A stretch of 64,000 bases of DNA from Anagrus nilaparvatae (lineage: Eukaryota; Arthropoda; Insecta; Hymenoptera; Mymaridae): contig JAKSXM010000231.1 of assembly GCA_022575985.1 (NCBI GenBank), positions 5,520,501 to 5,584,500 on the forward strand. The letters are read 5' to 3'. The notes beneath the pieces were generated by a model that searched no databases, had not been told where the DNA came from, and saw only the letters and a list, made by a program, of their open reading frames with translations. Position numbers and translations under genes: made by a program. Position 1 is the first letter of the stretch. Each line of letters opens with the position of its first letter. Shown here piece by piece: positions 1-11,596 of this stretch.

Positions 1-3000
1 CTTTGCCCTCTTCCTCAACTATTACCTCCTCAGTAACTTGTTTCTTATTGCCCTTTTTCTTAGTAACTCTCTTTTTAGTAACTTTCTTATCTTTGCCTTC
101 TGGACTTATTTCATGCAAAACTGTCGTTTCCTCATAAGTCTCTGTTGTTTCCTCAGGTTTAACTTTCGATAATGGTTTCAGCTCTGTAACTTCATCGTAA
201 GGAATCTCTTCTTCAGGAGCTGTATGAATGGTTTTAACAGGAGCTTTGCCCTCTTCCTCAACTATTACCTCCTCAGTTACTTGTTTCTTATTGCCCTTTT
301 TCTTAGTTACTCTCTTTTTAGTAACTTTCTTATCTTTGCCTTCTGGATTTATTTCATGCAAAACTGTCGTTTCCTTATGAGTCTCTGTTGTTTCCTCAGG
401 TTCAACCTTCGTTAAAGGTAAAAGCTCTGTAACTTCACCGTAAGGAATCTCTTCTTCAGGAGCTGTATGAATGGTTTTAACAGGAGCTTTGCCCTCTTCC
501 TCGACAATTACCTCCTCAGTGACTTGTTTCTTATTGCCCTTTTTCTTAGTAACCCTCTTTTTAGTAACTTTCTTATCTTTGCCTTCTGGACTTATTTCAT
601 GCAAAACTGTCGTTTCCTCATAAGTCTCTGTTGTTTCCTCAGGTTTAATTTTCGATATAGGTAAGAGCTCTGTAACTTCATCGTAAGGAATCTCTTCTTC
701 AGGAGCTGTATGAATGGTTTTAACAGGAGCTTTGCCCTCTTCCTCAACTATTACCTCCTCAGTAACTTGTTTCTTATTGCCTTTTTTCTTAGTTACTCTC
801 TTTTTAGTAACTTTCTTATCTTTGCCTTCTGGACTTATTTCATGCAAAACTGTCGTTTCCTCATAAGTCTCTGTTGTTTCCTCAGGTTTAATTTTCGATA
901 TAGGTAAGAGCTCTGTAACTTCATCGTAAGGAATCTCTTCTTCAGGAGCTGTATGAATGGTTTTAACAGGAGCTTTGCCCTCTTCCTCAACTATTACCTC
1001 CTCAGTAACTTGTTTCTTATTGCCTTTTTTCTTAGTTACTCTCTTTTTAGTAACTTTCTTATCTTTGCCTTCTGGATTTAATTCATGCAAAACTGTCGTT
1101 TCCTCATGAGTTTCTGTTGTTTCCTCAGGTTCAACCTTCGATAAAGGTAAAAGCTCTGTAACTTCATCGTAAGGAATCTCTTCTTCAGGAGCTGTATGAA
1201 TGGTTTTAACAGGAGCTTTGCCATCTTCCTCAACTATTACCTCCTCAGTAACTTGTTTCTTATTGCCCTTTTTCTTAGTAACTCTCTTTTTAGTAACTTT
1301 CTTATCTTTGCCTTCTGGACTTATTTCATGCAAAACTGTCGTTTCCTCATAAGTCTCTGTTGTTTCCTCAGGTTTAACTTTCGATAATGGTTTCAGCTCT
1401 GTAACTTCATCGTAAGGAATCTCTTCTTCAGGAGCTGTATGAATGGTTTTAACAGGAGCTTTGCCCTCTTCCTCAACTATTACCTCCTCAGTTACTTGTT
1501 TCTTATTGCCCTTTTTCTTAGTTACTCTCTTTTTAGTAACTTTCTTATCTTTGCCTTCTGGATTTATTTCATGCAAAACTGTCGTTTCCTTATGAGTCTC
1601 TGTTGTTTCCTCAGGTTCAACCTTCGATAAAGGTAAAAGCTCTGTAACTTCATCGTAAGGAATCTCTTCTTCAGGAGCTGTATGAATGATTTTAACAGGA
1701 GCTTTGCCCTCTTCCTCGACAATTACCTCCTCAGTGACTTGTTTCTTATTGCCCTTTTTCTTAGTAACTCTCTTTTTAGTAACTTTCTTATCTTTGCCTT
1801 CTGGATTTATTTCATGCAAAACTGTCGTTTCCTCATAAGTCTCTGTTGTTTCCTCAGGTTTAACTTTCGATATAGGTAAGAGCTCTGTAACTTCATCGTA
1901 AGGAATCTCTTCTTCAGGAGCTGTATGAATGGTTTTAACAGGAGCTTTGCCCTCTTCCTCAACTATTACCTCCTCAGTAACTTGTTTCTTATTGCCTTTT
2001 TTCTTAGTTAATCTCTTTTTAGTAACTTTCTTATCTTTGCCTTCTGGATTTATTTCATGCAAAACTGTCGTTTCCTCATGAGTCTCTGTTGATTCTTCAG
2101 GTTTAGCTTTCGATAATGGTTTCAGCTCTGTAACTTCATCGTAAGGAATCTCTTCTTCAGGTGCTGTATGAATGGTTTTAACAGGAGCTTTGCCCTCTTC
2201 CTCAACTATTACCTCCTCAGTGACTTGTTTCTTATTGCCCTTTTTCTTAGTAACTCTCTTTTTCGTGAGTTTCTTATCTTTGCCTTCTGGACTTATTTCA
2301 TGCAAAACTGTCGTTTCCTCATAAGTCTCTGTTGTTTCCTCAGGTTTAACTTTCGATATAGGTAAGAGCTCCGTAACTTCATCGTAAGGAATCTCTTCTT
2401 CAGGAGCTGTATGAATGGTTTTAACAGGAGCTTTGCCCTCTTCCTCAACTATTACCTCCTCAGTGACTTGTTTCTTATTGCCTTTTTTCTTAGTTAATCT
2501 CTTTTTAGTAACTTTCTTATCTTTGCCTTCTGGATTTATTTCATGCAAAACTGTCGTTTCCTCATGAGTCTCTGTTGATTCTTCAGGTTTAGCTTTCGAT
2601 AATGGTTTCAGCTCTGTAACTTCATCGTAAGGAATCTCTTCTTCAGGTGCTGTATGAATGGTTTTAACAGGAGCTTTGCCCTCTTCCTCAACTATTACCT
2701 CCTCAGTGACTTGTTTCTTATTGCCCTTTTTCTTAGTAACCCTCTTTTTAGTAACTTTCTTATCTTTGCCTTCTGGACTTATTTCATGCAAAACTGTCGT
2801 TTCCTCATAAGTCTCTGTTGTTTCCTCAGGTTTAACTTTCGATATAGGTAATATTTCTGTAACTTCATCGTCGGGAATCTCTTCTTCAGGAACTGTATGA
2901 ATTGTTTTAACAGGAGCTTTGCCCTCTTCCTCGACAATTACCTCCTCAGTGACTTGTTTCTTATTGCCCTTTTTCTTAGTAACCCTCTTTTTAGTAACTT

Positions 3001-6000
3001 TCTTATCTTTGCCTTCTGGTCTTATTTCATGCAAAACTGTCGTTTCCTCATAAGTCTCTGTTGTTTCCTCAGGTTTAACTTTCGATATAGGTAATATTTC
3101 TGTAACTTCATCGTCGGGAATCTCTTCTTCAGGGGCTGTATGAATGGTTTTAACAGGAGCTTTGCCCTCTTCCTCAACTATTACCTCCTCAGTTACTTGT
3201 TTCTTATTGCCCTTTTTCTTGGTAACTCTCTTTTTCGTGAGTTTCTTATCTTTGCCTTCTAGATTTATTTCTTGCAAAACTTTCGTTTCCTCATAAGTCT
3301 CTGTTGTTTCCTCAGGTTCAACCTTCGATAAAGGTGAAAGCTCTGTAACTTCATCGTAAGGAATCTCTTCTTCAGGAGCTGTATGAATGGTTTTAACAGG
3401 AGCTTTGCCCTCTTCCTCGACAATTACCTCCTCAGTGACTTGTTTCTTATTGCCCTTTTTCTTAGTAACCCTCTTATTAGTAACTTTCTTATCTTTGCCT
3501 TCTGGACTTATTTCATGCAAAACTGTCGTTTCCTCATAAGTCTCTGTTGTTTCCTCAGGTTTAACTTTCGATATAGGTAAGAGCTCCGTAACTTCATCGT
3601 AAGGAATCTCTTCTTCAGGAGCTGTATGAATGGTTTTAACAGGAGCTTTGCCCTCTTCCTCAACTATTACCTCCTCAGTTACTTGTTTCTTATTGCCCTT
3701 TTTCTTAGTTACTCTCTTTTTAGTAACTTTCTTATCTTTGCCTTCTGGATTTATTTCATGCAAAACTGACGTTTCCTCATAAGTCTCTGTTGTTTCCTCA
3801 GGTTTAACTTTCGATATAGGTAATATTTCTGTAACTTCATCGTAGGGAATCTCTTCTTCAGGAGCTGTATGAATGGTTTTAACAGGAGCTTTGCCCTCTT
3901 CCTCGACAATTACCTCCTCAGTGACTTGTTTCTTATTGCCTTTTTTCTTAGTTACTCTCTTTTTAGTAACTTTCTTATCTTTGCCTTCTGGATTTATTTC
4001 ATGCAAAACTGTCGTTTCCTCATGAGTCTCTGTTGATTCTTCAGGTTTAGCTTTCGATAATGGTTTCAGCTCTGTAACTTCATCGTAAGGAATCTCTTCT
4101 TCAGGAGCTGTATGAATGGTTTTAACAGGAGCTTTGCCCTCTTCCTCAACTATTACCTCCTCAGTTACTTGTTTCTTATTGCCCTTTTTCTTAGTAACTC
4201 TCTTTTTCGTGAGTTTCTTATTTTTGCCTTCTGGACTTATTTCATGCAAAACTTCCGTTTCCTCATAAGTCTCTGTTGTTTCCTCAGGTTCAACCTTTGA
4301 TAAAGGTAAAAGCTCTGTAACTTCATCGTAAGGAATCTCTTCTTCAGGAGCTGTATGAATGGTTCTAACAGGAGCTTTGCCCTCTTCCTCGACAATTACC
4401 TCCTCAGTGACTTGTTTCTTATTGCCTTTTTTCTTAGTTACTCTCTTTTTAGTAACTTTCTTATCTTTGCCTTCTGGATTTATTTCATGCAAAACTGTCG
4501 TTTCCTCATGAGTCTCTGTTGATTCTTCAGGTTTAGCTTTCGATAATGGTTTCAGCTCTGTAACTTCATCGTAAGGAATCGCTTCTTCAGGAGCTGTATG
4601 AATGGTTATAACAGGAGCTTTGCCCTCTTCCTCGACAATTACCTCCTCAGTGACTTGTTTCTTATTGCCCTTTTTCTTCGTAACCCTCTTTTTAGTAACT
4701 TTCTTATCTTTGCCTTCTGGACTTATTTCATGCAAAACTGTCGTTTCCTCATAAGTCTCTGTTGTTTCCTCAGGTTTAACTTTCGATATAGGTAAGAGCT
4801 CCGTAACTTCATCGTAAGGAATCTCTTCTTCAGGAGCTGTATGAATGGTTTTAACAGGAGCTTTGCCCTCTTCCTCAACTATTACCTCCTCAGTGACTTG
4901 TTTCTTATTGCCCTTTTTCTTAGTAACTCTCTTTTTCGTGAGTTTCTTATCTTTGCCTTCTGGACTTATTTCATGCAAAACTGTCGTTTCCTCATAAGTC
5001 TCTGTTGTTTCCTCAGGTTTAACTTTCGATATAGGTAAGAGCTCCGTAACTTCATCGTAAGGAATCTCTTCTTCAGGAGCTGTATGAATGGTTTTAACAG
5101 GAGCTTTGCCCTCTTCCTCAACTATTACCTCCTCAGTGACTTGTTTCTTATTGCCTTTTTTCTTAGTTACTCTCTTTTTAGTAACTTTCTTATCTTTGCC
5201 TTCTGGACTTATTTCATGCAAAACTGTCGTTTCCTCATATGTCTCTGTTGTTTCCTCAGGTTTAACTTTCGATATAGGTAATATTTCTGTAACTTCATCG
5301 TAGGGAATCTCTTCTTCAGGAGCTGTATGAATGGTTTTAACAGGAGCTTTGCCCTCTTCCTCGACAATTACCTCCTCAGTGACTTGTTTCTTATTGCCCT
5401 TTTTCTTAGTAACTCTCTTTTTAGTGAGTTTCTTATCTTTGCCTTCTGGGCTTATTTCATGCAATACTGTCGTTTCAACATAAGTCTCTGTTGTTTCCTC
5501 AGGTAAAACTTTCGATATAGGTAAGAGCTCTGTAACTTCATCGTAAGGAATCTCTTCTTCAGGAGCTGTATGAATGGTTTTAACAGGAGCTTTGCCCTCT
5601 TCCTCGACAATTACCTCCTCAGTGACTTGTTTCTTATTGCCCTTTTTCTTAGTCACTCTCTTTTTAGTTACTTTCTTATCTCTGCCTTCTGGACTTATTT
5701 CATGCAAAACTGTCGTTTCCTCATAAGTCTCTGTTATTTCCTCAGGTTTAACTTTCGATAAAGGTAATATTTCTGTAACTTCATCGTAAGGAATCTCCTC
5801 TTCAGGTGCTGTATGAATGGTTTTAACAGGAACTTTGCCCTCTTCCTCAACTATTACCTCCTCAGTGACTTGTTGCTTATTGCCCTTTTTCTTAGTAACT
5901 CTCTTTTTAGTAACTTTCTTATCTTTGCCTTCTGGACTTATTTCGTGCTCAACCGTCGTTTCCTCATGAGTCTCTGTTGTTTCCTCAGGTTTAACTTTCG

Positions 6001-7513
6001 ATATAGGTAAGAGCTCCGTAACTTCATCGTAAGGAATCTCTTCTTCAGGAGCTGTATGAATGGTTTTAACAGGAGCTTTGCCCTCTTCCTCAACTATTAC
6101 CTCCTCAGTGACTTGTTTCTTATTGCCTTTTTTCTTAGTTACTCTCTTTTTAGTAACTTTCTTATCTTTGCCTTCTGGACTTATTTCATGCAAAACTGTC
6201 GTTTCCTCATATGTCTCTGTTGTTTCCTCAGGTTTAACTTTCGATATAGGTAATATTTCTGTAACTTCATCGTAGGGAATCTCTTCTTCAGGAGCTGTAT
6301 GAATGGTTTTAACAGGAGCTTTGCCCTCTTCCTCGACAATTACCTCCTCAGTGACTTGTTTCTTATTGCCCTTTTTCTTAGTAACTCTCTTTTTAGTGAG
6401 TTTCTTATCTTTGCCTTCTGGGCTTATTTCATGCAATACTGTCGTTTCAACATAAGTCTCTGTTGTTTCCTCAGGTAAAACTTTCGATATAGGTAAGAGC
6501 TCTGTAACTTCATCGTAAGGAATCTCCTCTTCAGGTGCTGTATGAATGGTTTTAACAGGAACTTTGCCCTCTTCCTCAACTATTACCTCCTCAGTGACTT
6601 GTTGCTTATTGCCCTTTTTCTTAGTAACTCTCTTTTTAGTAACTTTCTTATCTTTGCCTTCTGGACTTATTTCGTGCTCAACCGTCGTTTCCTCATGAGT
6701 CTCTGTTGATTCCGCAGGTTTAACTTTCGATAATGGCATGAGTTCTGTAACTTCATCGTAAGGAATCTCCTCTTCAGGTGCTGTATGAATGGTTTTAACA
6801 GGAGCTTTGCCCTCTTCCTCAACTATTACCTCCTCTGTGACTTGTTGCTTATTGCCTTTTTTCTTCGTTACTCTCTTTTTAGTGACTTTCTTATCTTTGC
6901 CTTCTGGGCTTATTTCATGCAGCACTGTCGTTTCTTCATAAGTCTGTTTTGATTCCTCAGGTTTTACTTCCGATAAAGGTAATATTTCTGTAACTTCATC
7001 GTAAGGAATCTCCTCTTCAGGAGCTGTATGAATGGTTTTAACAGGAGCTTTGCCCTCTTCCTCAACTATTACCTCCTCAGTGACTTGTTGCTTATTGCCC
7101 TTTTTCTTAGTAACTCTCTTTTTAGTAACTTTCTTATCTTTGCCTTCTGGACTTATTTCATGCAAAACTGTCGTTTCCTCATAAATCTCTGTTGTTTCCT
7201 CAGGTTTAATTTTCGATAATGGTAAGAATTCTTTAATCTCATCATTAGGCACTTCCTCTTCAGGAGCGATATGAACGGTTTTAATAGGAGCCTTGCGTTC
7301 TTCCTTATCTATCTTCTCTTCTGTCATTTGTTCCTTATTTATCTTTTTCTTGGTTTTTCTTTTTTTATTTACCTTGTTATCATTGCTTATTTGTCTTATC
7401 TCTTGCAAGATTTCGTTTGCTTCATTAGTTTCTTGATTGTCCTCATATTCTGTTTTCATTACGGGTAATTCTTTTATCAATTCTTGCTCTTCAGCCTCAG
7501 AACTATCATTGTA
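1..7513. repeat. 243-bp coding tandem array, 30 full units
   Basis: Units start every 243 bp from 224 to 7271 (29 exact intervals) with a partial unit at 1-223. A convenient marker is the + strand string TGTATGAATGGTTTTAACAG. There is no insertion or deletion in the whole array. Most units differ by only a few substitutions. The units at the right end (7028 and especially 7271) are the most diverged, which suggests that the right edge is the older boundary and homogenisation acts inside. Confidence 0.97.
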
Positions 7514-7863
7514 TTCTGATATTTCTGTTGGCATTATTTCTTCTGTTTCTAAAGCGTCATTTACTTCCTCAATAGTTATGAATTGTTTTTTAGGTATTGC
7601 TTGTATACCGTTATTTTTATCTTCTATTTCTTCTTCAATTACTATTACATCTTCTTTGTTTTGTTGATGGTTTTTCATTTTTATTATTGTTTTTTTAGTT
7701 TTTATATTGTGGCTTTCATTTTTTTTGTCCCTTGTAAATGTAGTTATGTATTCCTGTACTATTTCTGTGTTGGAATCGCTTTGTGTTTCATTATAATGTA
7801 AATTTGATTCGTTTATAGATTGTGTATCTGAGATGTGTCGTTTCACTGATGCTTCTGTTTTTT
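1..7863 (-). CDS. sls: Titin/Sallimus giant PEVK exon: 81-codon tandem repeat (continues past left edge)
   Basis: The reverse strand is open from the acceptor ATAACATTTCAG (phase 1, joining G|AA) to the left edge, 2,620 codons in the window. I translated the first 215 or so codons and representative units and saw no stop. A lead of about 117 residues is Thr/Glu/Ile-rich (KTEASVKRHISDTQS, NKEDVIVIEEEIEDKN). Then 30 full units of 81 codons follow, plus a partial one at the edge. Each unit reads roughly APVKTIHTAPEEEIPYDEVT, then KPEETTETYEETTVLHE, then a Lys/Val/Thr block with KRVTKKKGNKKQ, then EEVIVEEEGK. Pro, Glu, Val and Lys dominate, with acidic and basic blocks alternating. This is a classical PEVK spring. 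An alternative acceptor (GTTTCTAG, 7918) is possible but out of phase with the upstream donor. Confidence 0.88.
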
Positions 7864-8451
7864 CTGAAATGTTATATAGGGTGTGAGTATTATGACATAG
7901 TATTGATTTTGTTTTTTGCTAGAAACAGTTACATACACCTAAAAATGCTTTTTTAAAATCTCGAATAAAAAGAATATATCAAATAAAAGTTCTAGAAATT
8001 AGCTGTTTCTTTGCAAAAAAATTTTAATAAACTTTCAATTCTTCTTTTTTAAGATTCTATTTGTTATAAAATTTATTTTATAACAATCATTTTTAAATTT
8101 TGTACAAATACTTATGAATTTCACCTGCCTATATTGAATGTTTATATTGAAAATACCTTAAATATATTTTAGAAAGATTAAGTTCTGCATGTGCTGTTAC
8201 AATTTTTAGAATCACTGGGTACCTGTTATAGGGATAAACATGTTCTATGTGAAGACTTTATTTTATGTTTAATTCAAATAATAAGATTTTTACTAAAGCA
8301 AACACATTAGAACATACTATTTTGATAAATGCATTTAGTATGAGAATAATATATTTATTAATGATGGATTATATAGAGAATAATAGAGAATAATAAATAA
8401 TAAATAACAGAGAATATCACAATATTTTTTTGTTTTTGTTTGAATATTCAA

Positions 8452-8492
8452 AACTTATCTCGTTTTTTTGAGATGTGATTCCGAGATAAGTT
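8452..8492. repeat. Perfect 11-bp hairpin
   Basis: AACTTATCTCG and CGAGATAAGTT are separated by 19 bases. There is no obvious mobile-element border or function. It may be a remnant of a small inverted-repeat element. Confidence 0.5.
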
Positions 8493-10319
8493 AATTCATA
8501 AATTTTGGAGATCCAGACGAGCAAAATCTTGATCTTAGCTCGTCCCGTGCCCCTCTATGAAACATTCCGTATTAAATATTTTAATATAATATAATATAAT
8601 TTTAATAATCGTAAAATGAAAATTTCAAATACAAATGACTTTTTTTTTCATAATTGACTTCATCAAAAAAATTTTTGAAAATATTTCCTAGATCTCGTTA
8701 AGTTTCAAAAGTTTCAAAGAAATCGAAAAGGGTAGCGCAGGAACTCAAAAATTTAGTAAAATTAAATGGGAAAAATTGAACCTCTTAGTTTAGCTTAGCC
8801 TCTTAGTTTAAGAGCAAAAAAATAAAATAAAATTAAAATAATTTTAAGTATATATATTATTATTGTTGTTGTTTTCATTGACCTGTACTGGGTACACTTT
8901 TTAAAGGAATCATATTAAATTTAATTGCCCTATTTCGATATGAGTATGATTTAAATTATATCTCTTTTTTTATTAAGACATATCAAGCGGCAACATTAAA
9001 TAATTTTTTTTTAATCTATTTAAAAATTATTTTTTAAAATACAAGGTTGTTAATGTAGGTACAGAAGGTATCAGCAGCGTTTTGATCAGCACCAACACAC
9101 GGATCTCCTCAAACAACAATAAATAATAATAATATATATACTTAGAAAATATTTGGGCGATTAATAGAAAGAATTAAAATTTAATATAAAATAATTTTGT
9201 TCGAAATTTTATACGAGGTGTTATATATATATTATAATGTCAGTAGCTTTGATTTTTTTTCTTAAAAATGAAATTAATGTTATTGTTTAAAGTTCATAAA
9301 TGATACAATTATTGTCAATAATATACCAAAATAAACATTAAAAATTAATATATAAGCTTCAAGTATTTGTAATTTTGAGAAAAATATTTCTTTGAGGTTG
9401 CAGTCCTGTTTCTTTAGTTAAGAATACATTTAATGATTTTTTAAGTAATTCAATAGTATAGATTTTTTAATAATTTTAAATATTTTAAAAAGTGTTAAAA
9501 ATGTCGAGACTTGTTAAATATTCAGAAAACTGGTATTTGGAGCAGATTGCTATTTAATTTATTTGAAAACATTACTATTCTGGTGGGCAATAAGAAGATT
9601 GTTAGTTATATGAAAAAATTCGTAATATATTTGTTTGTTTTATCAGAGGTAAGATAATGCTTTTTACGATTTTCAAATTCACAGTGATATTATCATATAA
9701 AGAAAGCTAATAAATAGTGTTATTTAAAAAAATTCAACCTGAAAAGTAGTTTTGATATTTTTATTTGCGACTAAATATAAAAATTATTCTTAAATAAAAA
9801 TTTGTCTTTGTACAGTTTATTTCAAAAACTATTTTTTAAAAAATAAATAATTCTTTTTTAAAAAAATGGACCGCTATTTTGTCCCAAATTATGCATAGAG
9901 AAACTGGTCGGCTTAATAAATGTGAATATTAAAAAATATATGAGGTCCAAAAAATTTACAAATTTGAATATTTTATGTTAAAAGCACTTGGTAAGAAGAA
10001 ATAAAACTTAATGCGAAAATCTTAATAAATTATTGCAAAATGTTATCTAATACTATTGGTTGAAAAAAAATGCGTACCTAAAGGTTTTTATTAATATCGT
10101 CGTCAAAAATAAAAATATTTTAAAGAAATGAATTTTTCTAAAAAATTAACTATATGTTTATTTGAATTCCAAAGCAATTTAACGTAAATATTTTTAAAAA
10201 ATGTTCACTACAAAAAAAAAATAATAAAAACCCAAAAAAAGAGTGACGAAAATTTAACCAGTGATAAATACGAATTTTTTGAGCATATACTATTTTAAAA
10301 ATTTAAATAATTTAATTCG

Positions 10320-11375
10320 TAAATTTTCAATGGGCTTTAGATAAGAGGGCCTTTTGTACCTCAAGAATGAATAGTTGGATTCACTTGATTTATTTGTTAT
10401 CGATAGGTTATTTTTTGTAGTTCAAAAAATATATTTGGTTATCGTAGCGAATTATTGGTTTCTGAGTTACAAAGATATGAAAATTCGGACAGATGCATTC
10501 TATTCATTTCTTGTTTTACATTATTTTAACCTATATTGATAACTATTTATGGCCTCTTTGCTATTGTTTTAATTTAATTCTTTAAAATAAAAAACAATAA
10601 TATTCTTCGTGAGTATTTATTTTTAAATAGACATAAATTTTTTAATTTTTCCCTGCTCTCAGCTGAATCCTTAAGTAATTTTATTGTCCGTTCGATCTCA
10701 AAATTTTTCTTTTTATTTTTTCAAATTAATCAGAAAGATTTATTTTCCATTTGCAAATTTTTTCTATTAGTAAAACTGATTGATTAGCAATTTGAGTAAA
10801 AAAAATTGATCGAAAAATGACTCTGTTATCAGCAAAACAAAAAACTTTATTCATTTCAACACTCTATATTGATCTTCTATAGGCGGATTTTGCGATTCAA
10901 AGTTCTTTTTAGATTAATCGGTATATTTCATATGGTCATTAAAAATTCCAACTGTTTAAAAAATTTTTAAGGTTTTTTTTAAAATATATATTGTAGACTC
11001 TGAAAGAATGAAAAACCAAATTAAGAATAAAGAAACACAAAGAAAATTATTCTTCATATTTTTAAAAATTAAAACTATTGTTAAGTTAAAACTATTAAAA
11101 CTTATTAAACTTATTCTATTAAAACTATTGCAAAGATGCCAAAAATATTCATCAATAGGGATTAAAGCAATGCAAAATAAAAGATGAATAGGAAGCACCT
11201 GTCAGAATTTTGAAATCGTTGTTACTCAGAAACCGATAATTCGCAACAATATCAAAATATATATTTTTTATCTACAAACAATAAGCTATCGATTAATAAA
11301 AATTAAGTGAATCCAACCATTTTTTATTATGGTAAAGCTCCTCTTTTCAGTACAAAAGCTGAAAATCGTTAATAT
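10320..11375. mobile_element. Long-inverted-repeat element (about 1.05 kb)
   Basis: The segment at about 10330-10510 returns in inverted form at about 11165-11375, sharing GGATTCACTT, ATCGATAG and GGTTTCTGAGT with modest divergence. The centre has no coding capacity. This fits an old foldback or MITE-type DNA element. Exact ends and a target-site duplication were not resolved. Confidence 0.6.
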
Positions 11376-11596
11376 AATATGCGTTTAAAATGCCATTTTA
11401 AATTTTATTTTATTGTACATCACTGTCAAGCTACTGTGCTTGAAAATTCAAATTGTTCAAGCAATTCGAGCAAAAATAAAGTCTTACATAGATAGAGTTA
11501 TTTGATTTTTTAACTTACCATTGAATCTAAAAGAATTATTTAAATAGTATCTTTTTTTAAAAATTGTATGTACATGGATTTCTGCGATGAACTTAC

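Larger units (their letters stand above)
7864..11596 (-). other. Intron of sls (3.7 kb)
   Basis: It is bounded by donor GTAAGT at 11596 and acceptor TTTCAG at 7864. The DNA is AT-rich and non-coding. Inside are an 11-bp perfect hairpin at 8452-8492 and a long-inverted-repeat element at about 10.3-11.4 kb. The 80-residue minus-strand frame near 11 kb lies inside that element and shows no family signature. Confidence 0.85.

Noticed and set aside
224..7219. A ladder of 63-71 residue + strand frames beginning MNGFNRSFALFL, one per 243 bp
   Set aside because: They are antisense shadows of the minus-strand PEVK repeat. The minus frame is open for over 7.8 kb, has PEVK composition and fits the splice phases, while each + frame stops within the unit.
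1..7513. Regularly spaced repeats as a possible CRISPR or satellite array
   Set aside because: The period is 243 bp with no unique spacers, and the period is a multiple of three with an uninterrupted coding frame. It is a coding repeat in a eukaryotic gene.
7864..7918. Alternative acceptor GTTTCTAG at 7919 for the PEVK exon
   Set aside because: It would start the exon in phase 0, but the upstream donors at 11597 and 11519 are both phase 1. The acceptor ACATTTCAG before 7863 gives phase 1 and restores Glu.
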